Assembly (NCBI RefSeq): GCF_000400365.1
Contig: NZ_BAOG01000053.1
Location: 1-64,000 of the forward strand
DNA from: Vibrio jasicida CAIM 1864 = LMG 25398
Lineage (GTDB): Bacteria > Pseudomonadota > Gammaproteobacteria > Enterobacterales > Vibrionaceae
Length of the DNA: 64,000 nt
Reading direction: 5' to 3'
The translations under genes and the position numbers were made by a program. Positions 20,053 through 30,015 of this stretch are shown in pieces. The notes under the pieces are model-generated. The model made no database searches. It worked only from the letters and a program-made list of their open reading frames with translations, and was not told where the DNA came from. Position 1 is the first letter of the stretch. The number at the start of each line of letters is the position of its first letter.

Positions 20053-21738
20053 TCAGAAGTAGAGAACGCGTTGCAATTCGCTAAAGCTGGTGATGCCTTG
20101 TTTGAGTTTTTCTATACCGGACATTTGTAAGGTGTGCATGCCGTTTTTGATAGCAAGTTTTTCTAATTCATGAACGGATGCGCCTTTGATTAGTGCTTCG
20201 GAAAGCGTCTCGTCAAAGCGCATCACTTCATAAATGCCGGTTCGACCAGAATAACCTTGGGTACATTCGTTACAGCCATCTGGGTTCGCTTGAAAGATGT
20301 TTTCCGTGGAGTGGATGCCAATATGTTGCAGTTGTGCATTCGGCTCTTGAGGTTGTTTGCACTGAGGGCATAGCTTTCTTGCCAAGCGTTGAGCGATGAT
20401 CAAGCTCAATGATGAAGCAAGGTTAAAGCTCTCAACCCCCATATTGGATAAGCGAATCACGGTTTCAGCGGCAGAGTTGGTGTGCAGAGTAGACAGAACT
20501 AAGTGGCCAGTTTGTGAGGCTTTAATAGCGATTTCTGCCGTGTCTAGATCGCGGATCTCACCCACCATGACCACATCAGGATCCTGACGTAAGAAAGAAC
20601 GAAGTGCTTCAGAAAAACCAAAGCCAATTTTGGGCTGGACTTGCACTTGGTTGATGCCAGGCAGGTTAATTTCAACGGGGTCTTCCGCTGTAGAGATATT
20701 GATCTCTGTTTTGTTTAGAAGACTTAAGCCTGTATAGAGCGAGACGGTTTTGCCACTTCCCGTCGGGCCTGTCATTAAAATCATGCCTTGTGGCCGTTTT
20801 AGCGCATCCAGATAAAGTTGCTTCTGCTCATCGCTGTAACCCAAGCGGTCAATATTTAGTGAGGCGGAGCTGCTGTCGAGCAAACGCAGTACTATTTTTT
20901 CGCCGAATAGCGTTGGTAGTGTCGATACGCGCATATCAATTGCAGTATCTTGGTTTAGCTTAAGCTTGATACGACCATCTTGCGGTAAGCGTCGCTCGGC
21001 GATATCGAGTTTGGATAAGATTTTAATACGCGCCGATAAACGGCGACTTAAATGACTCGGTGGTTGTTGGCTTTCAACGAGAATACCATCACAACGTAAG
21101 CGCACGCGATACATGTTTTCGTAGGGTTCAAAGTGAATATCCGAAGCGCCTTTACGCACGGCATCCAACAAAATCTGATTAATGTAACGACTGACAGGTG
21201 CTTCGTCTTGGCTGAGGTCTTCGATGTTGTCGATTTCATCTGCACCAATATCAACCAGACCTGCCAGTTCATCTTGGTTGATCTCTTTTAATCCGGACTT
21301 TTCTTGTCCTAGTGCTCGACCATATAAGCGCCTAATTGCCGCACTGAGTTCACGAAAATCCGCAAGAACAAGCTCAACCTGTAGTCCTGTCGCAAAACGA
21401 AAGTCATCTTCAGCCTGAAGATTAGTCGGATCAGCCACCGCCAATATCAAAGTAGAAGAACTGCGATTAAGTGGCAGAGCATTATGGCGAGTGATCAGAT
21501 CACGTAAGCCCAGCGTTTGGCATAACGAAGCGTATTCGTATTGATTGAGAGAGGTGCAAGAAAGCCCAAAAACAGAGCTTAGGTGCTCCGTCAATTCATG
21601 AGATTGGAAAAAACCAGAATTGAGCAAAGCCTCCGGCATTGAAATGCCAGAAGCTTTAGCTTGCTCAAGTAACGATTCTTCTTGGGAGAAGGTTAGTATT
21701 CCCGCTTGACGAAGAACCGTTGAGAGGTTGGTTAGCAC
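20053..21738 (-). CDS. pilB: Type IV pilus assembly ATPase PilB
   Basis: 561-residue extension motor. N-terminal MshEN/GspE-N domain, then the secretion ATPase core with Walker A GPTGSGKTVSLY, Asp box AEDPVEI, Walker B DPDVVMVGEIRD, His box and a four-cysteine zinc site (CPQCK and CNECTQGY). The start is a GTG at 21738 whose G is the last base of the pilA TAG stop (TAGTG), so translation is coupled to pilA. Confidence 0.97.
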   Translation of the reverse strand: MLTNLSTVLRQAGILTFSQEESLLEQAKASGISMPEALLNSGFFQSHELTEHLSSVFGLSCTSLNQYEYASLCQTLGLRDLITRHNALPLNRSSSTLILAVADPTNLQAEDDFRFATGLQVELVLADFRELSAAIRRLYGRALGQEKSGLKEINQDELAGLVDIGADEIDNIEDLSQDEAPVSRYINQILLDAVRKGASDIHFEPYENMYRVRLRCDGILVESQQPPSHLSRRLSARIKILSKLDIAERRLPQDGRIKLKLNQDTAIDMRVSTLPTLFGEKIVLRLLDSSSASLNIDRLGYSDEQKQLYLDALKRPQGMILMTGPTGSGKTVSLYTGLSLLNKTEINISTAEDPVEINLPGINQVQVQPKIGFGFSEALRSFLRQDPDVVMVGEIRDLDTAEIAIKASQTGHLVLSTLHTNSAAETVIRLSNMGVESFNLASSLSLIIAQRLARKLCPQCKQPQEPNAQLQHIGIHSTENIFQANPDGCNECTQGYSGRTGIYEVMRFDETLSEALIKGASVHELEKLAIKNGMHTLQMSGIEKLKQGITSFSELQRVLYF

Positions 21739-22142
21739 TATTTACAGCCAGTTACTAAGTCTGCAGCGTCACCTGTAGCATCACAGATCCAACCAGCATT
21801 CGCGTCTCTAGTTATTGTAATTTTAGCGCCACTAATGTTTGTTAATGACAACTCAATTTGTCCTGCTTTTGGTGCAAGTGTCCCCAAACTTGTTGAGCCA
21901 GAGGATATTCCCAAGTCTCCTAAGTTAGTCGAGGTTGTGATATCCCCATTTTCTTGGTAGTAAAGCTCTGCTGGTGTAATTAAAGACTTCATTGTTGCAA
22001 CGGCAGATGCGACTTCGCTTTTCTTTACATAATCTTTATATGCAGGGATAGCTACAGCTGACAAAACACCAATAATTGCTACCACAATCATCAATTCAAT
22101 CAGCGTAAAACCTTGCTGCTTCTTCTGTTTATTCGTTTTCAT
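21738..22142 (-). CDS. pilA: Type IV pilin PilA (competence/chitin-regulated pilus)
   Basis: 134-residue prepilin. The leader ends in G11 and the mature protein starts F12-TLIELMIVVAIIGVL, with Glu5 of the mature chain (E16) present. A C-terminal disulfide loop (WICDATGDAADLVTGCK) closes the globular head. In Vibrio this pilus takes up DNA on chitin under TfoX control. The head is short and Ser/Thr/Gly-rich, as expected for the most variable gene of the cluster. Ribosome site AAGGAA. Confidence 0.96.
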   Translation of the reverse strand: MKTNKQKKQQGFTLIELMIVVAIIGVLSAVAIPAYKDYVKKSEVASAVATMKSLITPAELYYQENGDITTSTNLGDLGISSGSTSLGTLAPKAGQIELSLTNISGAKITITRDANAGWICDATGDAADLVTGCK

Positions 22143-22318
22143 TTTGTTTCCTTAAGAGAAATTTAGTTAATGCTTATGCATGGAGCAGAAGAGTAAAAAG
22201 AGTAGAAACAAGTGGAAACTAGCAAGGGGATGCCTTCCGAGTGAGGTAAAAATCTTTAGGTTGAAGTTGCATATTGCATGCAAGGTTTTGCGAGGGGTGT
22301 TATTTTTTTAGTGGATAA
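22143..22318 (-). promoter_or_regulatory. pilA upstream regulatory region
   Basis: Contains the inverted repeat TTGCAT (22267-22272) / ATGCAA (22278-22283) with a 5-base spacer, 125-141 bases before pilA. TfoX acts through CRP-S sites in competence genes, but this repeat does not match the usual CRP core well, so the regulator is uncertain. No coding sequence is present. Confidence 0.4.
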
Positions 22319-22346
22319 AAATAAAGAGCCTTGCGGCCCTCTATTT
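22319..22346 (-). terminator. Terminator of nadC
   Basis: On the minus strand, AAATAGAGGGCC, loop GCAA and GGCTCTTTATTT (12 pairs, two of them G-T) are followed by TTATCC. The G-T pairs exist only on the minus strand. Confidence 0.75.
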
Positions 22347-22406
22347 AGTGAATCAGATTACAACATGCTGACTTTTCGGAAGTTAATATTGTTGTCGGTA
22401 CTCTAT

Positions 22407-23360
<954 letters not shown>

Positions 23361-23386
23361 TTAATTTGCAAAGTAGAGAGGTTGAT

Positions 23387-23938
23387 ATGTGCCTAAAAAT
23401 CGAGAATGGTTGGTTGACGCAAGCGAAGCATGTCCCTTCGCCATTTTTTGATGCTCGTTCAGACAAAGAAGATATCTCTCTGCTGGTGGTGCACAACATC
23501 AGCTTGCCTCCGGGTCAATTTGGTGGATGTTATATAGAGGACTTTTTTACCGGTAATCTTGACCCCAATGCCCATCCATTTTTTGAAGTAATTCACAAAA
23601 TGGGCGTTTCGGCACATTGTTTAATTAAGCGTGATGGCGAGATTGTTCAGTTTGTTTCTTTTTTAGACAGAGCTTGGCATGCCGGACAATCTAGCTTCGC
23701 TGGCCGTGAACGTTGTAATGACTATTCAATTGGTATTGAGTTGGAAGGCACCGAGTTTGTTGCGTACACAGAAGAGCAATATCAATCACTTACTGCATTG
23801 ACCCAATCCGTTATGCATTCCTACCCAAAAATTACCTTGCCGAGAATTACGGGGCATCAGTATATCGCTCCCTTGAGAAAAGCCGATCCTGGGCTAAGCT
23901 TTGACTGGGCCAAGTTCAGACAACAAGTACAAAGTTAA
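23387..23938 (+). CDS. ampD: 1,6-anhydro-N-acetylmuramyl-L-alanine amidase AmpD
   Basis: 183 residues from the ATG at 23387, preceded by AGAGAGGTTGAT. Cytoplasmic zinc amidase that removes the peptide from anhydro-muropeptides during wall recycling; its loss can derepress AmpR-controlled beta-lactamases. Zinc ligands: H36 in VVHNISLP, H157 in TGHQYI and D167 in KADPGLSFDW. Followed by a terminator at 23979. Confidence 0.96.
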   Translation: MCLKIENGWLTQAKHVPSPFFDARSDKEDISLLVVHNISLPPGQFGGCYIEDFFTGNLDPNAHPFFEVIHKMGVSAHCLIKRDGEIVQFVSFLDRAWHAGQSSFAGRERCNDYSIGIELEGTEFVAYTEEQYQSLTALTQSVMHSYPKITLPRITGHQYIAPLRKADPGLSFDWAKFRQQVQS

Positions 23939-23978
23939 CTTGTAGCAAAAGTGTAAATTCAAAAAACAGAAATAAATA

Positions 23979-24007
23979 AGGCATACACTCAGGTATGCCT
24001 TTTTTTG
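23979..24007 (+). terminator. Terminator of ampD
   Basis: Stem AGGCATAC (23979-23986), loop ACTCAG, GTATGCCT (23993-24000), then a T6-7 run. Confidence 0.92.
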
Positions 24008-24159
24008 ATACAAGAAATATGAAGGCTTGTTAAAAGTTAACGACATTTTGGGGCGTTAAAACGGTTCGTGACGAAAAAATGACCCGGTTTTTTTGTCATT
24101 TTTGTTTTTGTTGATCAAATTTACTGGCACGAAGACTTCCCATCTGTTTTGTTTATGTA

Positions 24160-24174
24160 ATTGGTCATACCAAT
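24160..24174 (+). promoter_or_regulatory. PdhR operator 1
   Basis: ATTGGT-CAT-ACCAAT, a perfect match to the half-sites of the E. coli PdhR consensus ATTGGTnnnACCAAT. It lies 182 bases upstream of pdhR and 138 bases from the second site. Confidence 0.8.
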
Positions 24175-24247
24175 TTTATTGCTGTTTTAATGGTCGATTG
24201 TTATCAAAGTGTTGGTTGTAAGTCCGTTCTATGATTTAGGTCAACTT

Positions 24248-24277
24248 TTGGCTGGACAGTCACGTTTTAATTATGTT
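24248..24277 (+). promoter_or_regulatory. Possible sigma-70 promoter of pdhR-aceEF
   Basis: TTGGCT, 18-base spacer and TATGTT. A start near 24284 would place operator 2 just downstream of +1, the roadblock position used by PdhR in E. coli. Boxes are imperfect. Confidence 0.35.
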
Positions 24278-24297
24278 AATTTCTGCACCAACTTAAA

Positions 24298-24312
24298 ATT
24301 GGTATTACCAAT
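24298..24312 (+). promoter_or_regulatory. PdhR operator 2
   Basis: ATTGGT-ATT-ACCAAT, again a perfect half-site match, ending 29 bases before the pdhR start codon. The 400-base ampD-pdhR gap holds only the terminator, these two boxes and promoter sequence. Confidence 0.88.
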
Positions 24313-24341
24313 TACCTGCAAGAGTAGAAGAACAATAAATT

Positions 24342-25109
24342 ATGGCTTATCAAAGGATTCGTCAGCCAAAACTCTCTGATGTTATTGAACAAGAGTTAGA
24401 AAGGTTGATTGTGGAAGGAACACTCTCTCCGGGGCAGCAATTGCCACCAGAGCGCGAACTCGCAAAGCAGTTCGATGTGTCTCGTCCATCTGTCCGTGAA
24501 GCCATTCAGCGTTTGGAAGCGAAACGTCTGCTTACTCGTCGTCAAGGCGGTGGCACATTCGTAAGTGAAAACATCTGGAAGAGTTTCTCAGACCCTTTGC
24601 TGAATTTGTTATCTACCCACTCAGAGACGCAATTGGACTTGCTTGAATCGCGCCATGCGATGGAAGGCATTTCAGCGTACTTTGCAGCATTACGTGGTAC
24701 CGATGAAGATTTTGCTCGTATTCAGGCATGCTTGAATCAAATCAGCGAAGAGCAAAAGGGCGGCAACGTTGAAGCAGAAGCGGCAGCAGTAATGCAATTT
24801 TTGATTGCATTAACCGAAGCAGCGCATAACGTCGTTCTCCTTCATATTGTTCGTAGCCTTGCGCCTTTGCTTGAGCAGAATGTTCTACAGAATCTAAAGC
24901 TCTTACATCGCCGCGATGAAGTGGTCGATAAAGTAAGTAAACACAGAGCTAATATCGTGGATGCGATTGTTTCTGGTCAGCCTGAAAAGGCGCGTGAAAT
25001 GTCTCACTCACATTTAGCTTATATCGAAGAAACATTGTTGGATTTGACTCGAGAAGAGTCTCGACGAGAGCGTTCTCTGCGTCGAATTCAGCAAGGTAAC
25101 GATTCTTAA
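24342..25109 (+). CDS. pdhR: Pyruvate dehydrogenase complex repressor PdhR
   Basis: 255 residues. GntR-family winged helix at the N-terminus ([38 protein letters not shown]) and a C-terminal FCD ligand domain that senses pyruvate. It represses its own operon until pyruvate rises, consistent with two ATTGGTnnnACCAAT sites directly upstream. aceE follows after 55 bases. Confidence 0.97.
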   Translation: MAYQRIRQPKLSDVIEQELERLIVEGTLSPGQQLPPERELAKQFDVSRPSVREAIQRLEAKRLLTRRQGGGTFVSENIWKSFSDPLLNLLSTHSETQLDLLESRHAMEGISAYFAALRGTDEDFARIQACLNQISEEQKGGNVEAEAAAVMQFLIALTEAAHNVVLLHIVRSLAPLLEQNVLQNLKLLHRRDEVVDKVSKHRANIVDAIVSGQPEKAREMSHSHLAYIEETLLDLTREESRRERSLRRIQQGNDS

Positions 25110-25164
25110 TACAAGAACCGCTTACTTAAATAAGTAGATCCAACCAACAGAAGGATAGATCGCC

Positions 25165-27828
25165 ATGTCTGACATGAAGCATGACGTAGATGCACTGGAA
25201 ACTCAAGATTGGCTACAAGCCCTTGAATCAGTTGTTCGTGAAGAAGGTGTAGAACGTGCACAGTTTCTACTAGAAACCGTTCTAGAAAAAGCACGTCTAG
25301 ACGGCGTTGATATGCCAACTGGCATCAACACAAACTACATCAACACTATTCCAGCAGCACAAGAACCAGCTTACCCTGGTGATGTAACTCTTGAGCGTCG
25401 TATTCGTTCGATTATTCGCTGGAACGCAATCATGATCGTATTGCGTGCTTCTAAGAAAGACCTAGACCTTGGTGGTCACATGGCTTCTTACCAGTCAGCA
25501 GCAGCATTCTACGAAGTTTGTTTCAACCACTTCTTCCGTGCTCCAAACGAGACGGACGGTGGCGATCTAGTTTACTACCAAGGCCACATCTCACCGGGCA
25601 TCTACTCTCGTGCGTTCGTTGAAGGCCGTCTAACTGAAGAGCAGCTAGACAACTTCCGTCAAGAAGTAGACGGTAAAGGTGTACCTTCATACCCACACCC
25701 TAAGTTGATGCCTGAGTTCTGGCAATTCCCAACAGTATCTATGGGTCTAGGTCCAATCTCTGCTATTTACCAAGCACGTTTCCTTAAGTACCTGAACGGC
25801 CGTGGCCTTAAAGATACTTCTGCTCAACGTGTATACGCTTTCCTAGGCGACGGTGAGATGGATGAGCCAGAATCACGTGGTGCAATTTCTTTCGCTGCGC
25901 GTGAGAAGCTAGACAACCTATGTTTCCTAATCAACTGTAACCTTCAGCGTCTAGATGGCCCTGTAATGGGTAACGGTAAGATCATTCAAGAACTTGAAGG
26001 TCTATTCAAAGGCGCAGGTTGGAACGTAGTTAAAGTTATCTGGGGTAACAACTGGGATGCACTACTAGCTAAAGATACGACTGGTAAGCTACTACAGCTT
26101 ATGAACGAAACGATCGATGGCGACTACCAAACATTCAAATCTAAAGATGGCGCATACGTACGTGAGCACTTCTTTGGTAAGTACCCTGAGACTGCTGCAC
26201 TAGTTGCAGACATGACTGATGACCAAATCTTCGAACTGAAGCGTGGTGGTCACGATTCTTCTAAACTGTTTGCTGCATTCAACAATGCAAAAGAGACAGG
26301 TGGTAAGCCAACGGTAATCCTAGCTAAGACTGTTAAAGGTTACGGCATGGGTGAAGCGGCTGAAGGTAAGAACATCGCTCACGGTGTTAAGAAGATGGAC
26401 ATGACTCACGTACAATACCTACGTGATCGTCTAGGTCTACAAGACATCCTTTCTGATGAGAAAGTAGCTGAACTGCCTTACCTAAAACTGGAAGAAGGTT
26501 CTGCTGAGTACGAATACCTACATGCTCGTCGTAAAGCACTGAAAGGTTACACGCCACAGCGTCTACCTAAGTTCACACAAGAGTTCAAAGTACCAGAGCT
26601 AGAAGAGTTTGCTCCTCTACTTGGTGCTCAGAAGCGTGAAATCTCAACGACTATGGCTTACGTACGTACGTTGAACATCCTGCTTAAAGACAAGAACATC
26701 GGTAAGAACATCGTTCCTATCATCTGTGATGAAGCGCGTACGTTCGGTATGGAAGGTCTATTCCGTCAAGTGGGTATCTACAACCCAGACGGTCAAGAAT
26801 ACACACCTGAAGATAAAGGCATCGTTTCTTACTACAAAGAAGCAACGTCAGGTCAAGTTCTTCAAGAAGGTATCAACGAACTAGGTTCAATGGCATCTTG
26901 GGTTGCTGCTGCTACTTCTTACAGCACAAACGATCTGCCAATGATCCCGTTCTACATCTACTACTCAATGTTCGGTTTCCAACGTATTGGTGACATGGCA
27001 TGGCTAGCAGGTGACCAACAAGCTCGTGGCTTCCTACTAGGTGCTACAGCTGGTCGTACAACACTGAACGGTGAAGGTCTACAGCACGAAGATGGTCACT
27101 CGCACATTCAAGCGAACACTATCCCGAACTGTATCTCTTACGACCCAACATTCGCTTACGAGCTAGCAGTAATCATGCAAGATGGTATCCGTCGTATGTA
27201 CGGTCCTGAGCAAGAAAACATTTACTACTACCTAACAGTAATGAATGAAAACTACGCAATGCCAGCAATGCCAGAAGGCGCTGAAGAAGGCATCCGTAAA
27301 GGTATTTACAAGCTTGAGTCTCACGAAGGTGCTAAGGGTAAAGTTCAGCTAATGAGCTCTGGTACTATCATGAACGAAGTACGTAAAGCAGCGACTATCC
27401 TAAGTGAAGAGTACGGCGTAGCATCTGACGTGTTCTCTGTAACTTCATTCAACGAGCTAACTCGTGATGGTCAAAATGCAGAGCGTTACAACATGCTTCA
27501 CCCAGAAGCTGAAGCGAAAGTACCTTACATCACTACTGTTCTTGGTAACGAACCAGCAATCGCTGCGACGGATTACATGAAGAACTACGCTGAGCAAGTG
27601 CGTGCGTTCATGCCAACTGAGTCATACAAAGTTCTTGGTACTGACGGCTTCGGTCGTTCAGACAGCCGTGAGAACCTACGTCGTCACTTCGAAGTTAACG
27701 CGGGCTACGTAGTAGTTGCTGCACTAACTGAACTAGCGAAACGTGGTGATGTTGAGAAGTCTGTTGTTGCTGAAGCAATTGCTAAGTTCAACATCGACAC
27801 TGAAAAAACAAACCCACTTTACGCTTAA
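25165..27828 (+). CDS. aceE: Pyruvate dehydrogenase E1 component
   Basis: 887-residue homodimeric E1. It decarboxylates pyruvate with thiamine diphosphate and reductively acetylates the lipoyl groups of E2. The thiamine-diphosphate motif GDGEMDEPESRG through LINCNLQRLDGPV is intact, and the transketolase-like central and C-terminal domains are full length. Ribosome site AAGGATAGATCGCC. Codon use (many CTA, GGT, CGT) is that of an abundant protein. First enzyme gene of the pdh operon. Confidence 0.98.
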   Translation: MSDMKHDVDALETQDWLQALESVVREEGVERAQFLLETVLEKARLDGVDMPTGINTNYINTIPAAQEPAYPGDVTLERRIRSIIRWNAIMIVLRASKKDLDLGGHMASYQSAAAFYEVCFNHFFRAPNETDGGDLVYYQGHISPGIYSRAFVEGRLTEEQLDNFRQEVDGKGVPSYPHPKLMPEFWQFPTVSMGLGPISAIYQARFLKYLNGRGLKDTSAQRVYAFLGDGEMDEPESRGAISFAAREKLDNLCFLINCNLQRLDGPVMGNGKIIQELEGLFKGAGWNVVKVIWGNNWDALLAKDTTGKLLQLMNETIDGDYQTFKSKDGAYVREHFFGKYPETAALVADMTDDQIFELKRGGHDSSKLFAAFNNAKETGGKPTVILAKTVKGYGMGEAAEGKNIAHGVKKMDMTHVQYLRDRLGLQDILSDEKVAELPYLKLEEGSAEYEYLHARRKALKGYTPQRLPKFTQEFKVPELEEFAPLLGAQKREISTTMAYVRTLNILLKDKNIGKNIVPIICDEARTFGMEGLFRQVGIYNPDGQEYTPEDKGIVSYYKEATSGQVLQEGINELGSMASWVAAATSYSTNDLPMIPFYIYYSMFGFQRIGDMAWLAGDQQARGFLLGATAGRTTLNGEGLQHEDGHSHIQANTIPNCISYDPTFAYELAVIMQDGIRRMYGPEQENIYYYLTVMNENYAMPAMPEGAEEGIRKGIYKLESHEGAKGKVQLMSSGTIMNEVRKAATILSEEYGVASDVFSVTSFNELTRDGQNAERYNMLHPEAEAKVPYITTVLGNEPAIAATDYMKNYAEQVRAFMPTESYKVLGTDGFGRSDSRENLRRHFEVNAGYVVVAALTELAKRGDVEKSVVAEAIAKFNIDTEKTNPLYA

Positions 27829-27858
27829 TACAGCGCTTAACTAGAAGGTAAATAAGCA

Positions 27859-29772
27859 ATGGCAATCGAAATTAATGTACCTGACATCGGTGCGGATGAG
27901 GTTGAAGTTACTGAGATTCTTGTAAGCGTTGGCGACAAGGTTGAAGAAGAACAGTCTCTGATCACTGTTGAAGGCGACAAAGCTTCTATGGAAGTTCCAG
28001 CGTCTCAAGCAGGTATTGTAAAAGAAATCAAAGTTGCAGAAGGCGATTCAGTAACAACTGGTTCTCTTATCATGATTTTCGAAGCCGAGGGTGCAGCTGA
28101 CGCTGCACCTGCTCCTGCGGCAGAAGCGGCTCCAGCAGCAGCTCCAGCTCCAGCAGCAGCGGCAGCAGAACTAAAAGAAGTTCACGTTCCTGATATCGGT
28201 GGCGACGAAGTAGAAGTTACTGAGATCATGGTTAAAGTGGGCGATGCAGTAGAAGAAGAGCAATCACTTCTAACTGTAGAAGGCGACAAAGCTTCTATGG
28301 AAGTACCAGCACCATTTGCAGGTACGGTTAAAGAGATCAAGATTGCTGAAGGCGATTCAGTAACAACTGGCTCTCTTGTGATGGTATTTGAGGTAGCTGG
28401 CTCAGGCGCAGCGGCTCCAGCTCCTGCAGCGGTTGAAGCGCCAGCAGCACCTGCGGCGGCTCCTGCGGTAGCAGCGGACAAAGAAGTTAACGTTCCAGAT
28501 ATCGGCGGTGACGAAGTAGAAGTTACTGAGATCATGGTTAAAGTTGGCGATACAGTAGAAGAAGAGCAATCTCTAATTACTGTAGAAGGCGACAAAGCTT
28601 CTATGGAAGTACCTGCACCATTCGCAGGTACAGTTAAAGAGATCAAGATTGCTGAAGGCGATTCAGTAACGACTGGCTCTCTAATCATGACTTTCGTTGT
28701 GGCCGGCACCCCGGTTGAAGGCGCAGCACCTGCTCCTGCTCAAGCGGCGGCACCTGTAGCTGCAGCTCCTGCGGCAGCATCTGCTCCAGCAGTAAAAGCT
28801 GAAGCTCCTGCAGCAAATGATTTCCAAGAGAACGGTGACTACGCACACGCATCTCCAGTTGTTCGTCGTCTAGCTCGTGAATTTGGCGTTAACCTATCTA
28901 AGGTTAAAGGTACTGGTCGTAAGAGCCGTATCCTGAAAGAAGACGTTCAAGCTTACGTTAAAGATGCGCTTAAGCGTCTTGAGTCTGGCGCAGGTGCAGC
29001 AGCATCTGGTAAAGGCGACGGCGCTGCACTTGGTCTACTTCCTTGGCCAAAAGTTGACTTCAGCAAGTTCGGCGAAACTGAAGTTCAGAAGCTTTCTAAG
29101 ATCAAGAAGATCTCTGGTGCAAACCTACACCGTAACTGGGTAATGATCCCTCACGTTACACAGTGGGATAACGCAGACATCACTGAGCTAGAAGCATTCC
29201 GTAAAGAACAGAACGCAATCGAAGCGAAGAAAGACACTGGTATGAAGATCACTCCTCTTGTGTTCATCATGAAAGCGGTAGCGAAAGCACTAGAAGCATT
29301 CCCAGCGTTTAACTCTTCACTTTCTGAAGATGGCGAAAGCATCATTCTTAAGAAGTACGTGAACGTAGGTATCGCAGTCGATACGCCAAACGGCCTTGTT
29401 GTTCCTGTATTTAAAGACGTGAACAAGAAAGGCATCTACGAGCTATCTGAAGAATTGATGGTAGTATCGAAGAAAGCACGTGCTGGTAAGCTAACTGCAG
29501 CTGATATGCAAGGCGGTTGTTTCACAATCTCTAGCCTTGGCGGTATCGGCGGTACAGCGTTTACACCAATCGTAAACGCGCCAGAAGTTGGTATCCTAGG
29601 TGTATCTAAATCTGAAATGAAGCCAGTGTGGAACGGTAAAGAGTTCGAACCACGTCTACAGCTTCCACTGTCTCTATCATACGACCACCGTGTGATCGAT
29701 GGTGCGGAAGGTGCACGCTTCATTACTTTCTTAAACGGTGCACTATCAGACATTCGTCGTCTAGTACTGTAA
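27859..29772 (+). CDS. aceF: Pyruvate dehydrogenase E2, dihydrolipoamide acetyltransferase
   Basis: 637 residues. Three tandem lipoyl domains with acceptor lysines K41, K144 and K246, each in [11 protein letters not shown], are joined by Ala/Pro linkers. A peripheral-subunit-binding domain ([20 protein letters not shown]) follows, then the catalytic CoA-acetyltransferase core ending in [15 protein letters not shown] with the active-site His. It passes acetyl groups to CoA at the core of the complex. The near-identical repeats make this region prone to recombination. Confidence 0.98.
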   Translation: MAIEINVPDIGADEVEVTEILVSVGDKVEEEQSLITVEGDKASMEVPASQAGIVKEIKVAEGDSVTTGSLIMIFEAEGAADAAPAPAAEAAPAAAPAPAAAAAELKEVHVPDIGGDEVEVTEIMVKVGDAVEEEQSLLTVEGDKASMEVPAPFAGTVKEIKIAEGDSVTTGSLVMVFEVAGSGAAAPAPAAVEAPAAPAAAPAVAADKEVNVPDIGGDEVEVTEIMVKVGDTVEEEQSLITVEGDKASMEVPAPFAGTVKEIKIAEGDSVTTGSLIMTFVVAGTPVEGAAPAPAQAAAPVAAAPAAASAPAVKAEAPAANDFQENGDYAHASPVVRRLAREFGVNLSKVKGTGRKSRILKEDVQAYVKDALKRLESGAGAAASGKGDGAALGLLPWPKVDFSKFGETEVQKLSKIKKISGANLHRNWVMIPHVTQWDNADITELEAFRKEQNAIEAKKDTGMKITPLVFIMKAVAKALEAFPAFNSSLSEDGESIILKKYVNVGIAVDTPNGLVVPVFKDVNKKGIYELSEELMVVSKKARAGKLTAADMQGGCFTISSLGGIGGTAFTPIVNAPEVGILGVSKSEMKPVWNGKEFEPRLQLPLSLSYDHRVIDGAEGARFITFLNGALSDIRRLVL

Positions 29773-29787
29773 TTGAGAAAGTAATAG

Positions 29788-29813
29788 TTAAGGTGACTTT
29801 CGGGTCACCTTAA
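29788..29813 (+). terminator. Hairpin after aceF
   Basis: Stem TTAAGGTGAC (29788-29797), loop TTTCGG, GTCACCTTAA (29804-29813), then TTCTTTATAT. The T-tract is poor, so it is likely a partial terminator or a 3' stabiliser between aceF and lpdA. Confidence 0.6.
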
Positions 29814-29837
29814 TTCTTTATATAAAAGACTATTTTT

Positions 29838-29887
29838 AGACGACAATTTCTTCCATCGTTCAGAAACTGAAAGATGAATTGTTGTCT
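29838..29887 (+). repeat. Long imperfect hairpin between aceF and lpdA
   Basis: Outer arms AGACGACAATT (29838-29848) and AATTGTTGTCT (29877-29887) pair with one G-T. An inner stem CATCgTTCAG / CTGAAaGATG has a 3-base loop. It lies 129 bases before lpdA, in the second half of a 243-base gap that may also hold an lpdA promoter. Confidence 0.55.
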
Positions 29888-30015
29888 AGCTCACAGGCTA
29901 ACTTAAAGCTGCTTTCACACTGTTAACATCTCTGTAAAATATTGACCGTTTGAAAGCCTAATAATTTAAGAACATCTACTCAGCCTGTTAGGGATAATGA
30001 CTACAAGAGGTCACA

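Noticed and set aside
28182..28709. 175-codon minus-strand frame in aceF
   Set aside because: It mirrors the repeated lipoyl domains and linkers; the Ser/Thr repeats are only the complement of GAAGTA/GCAGCA codons.
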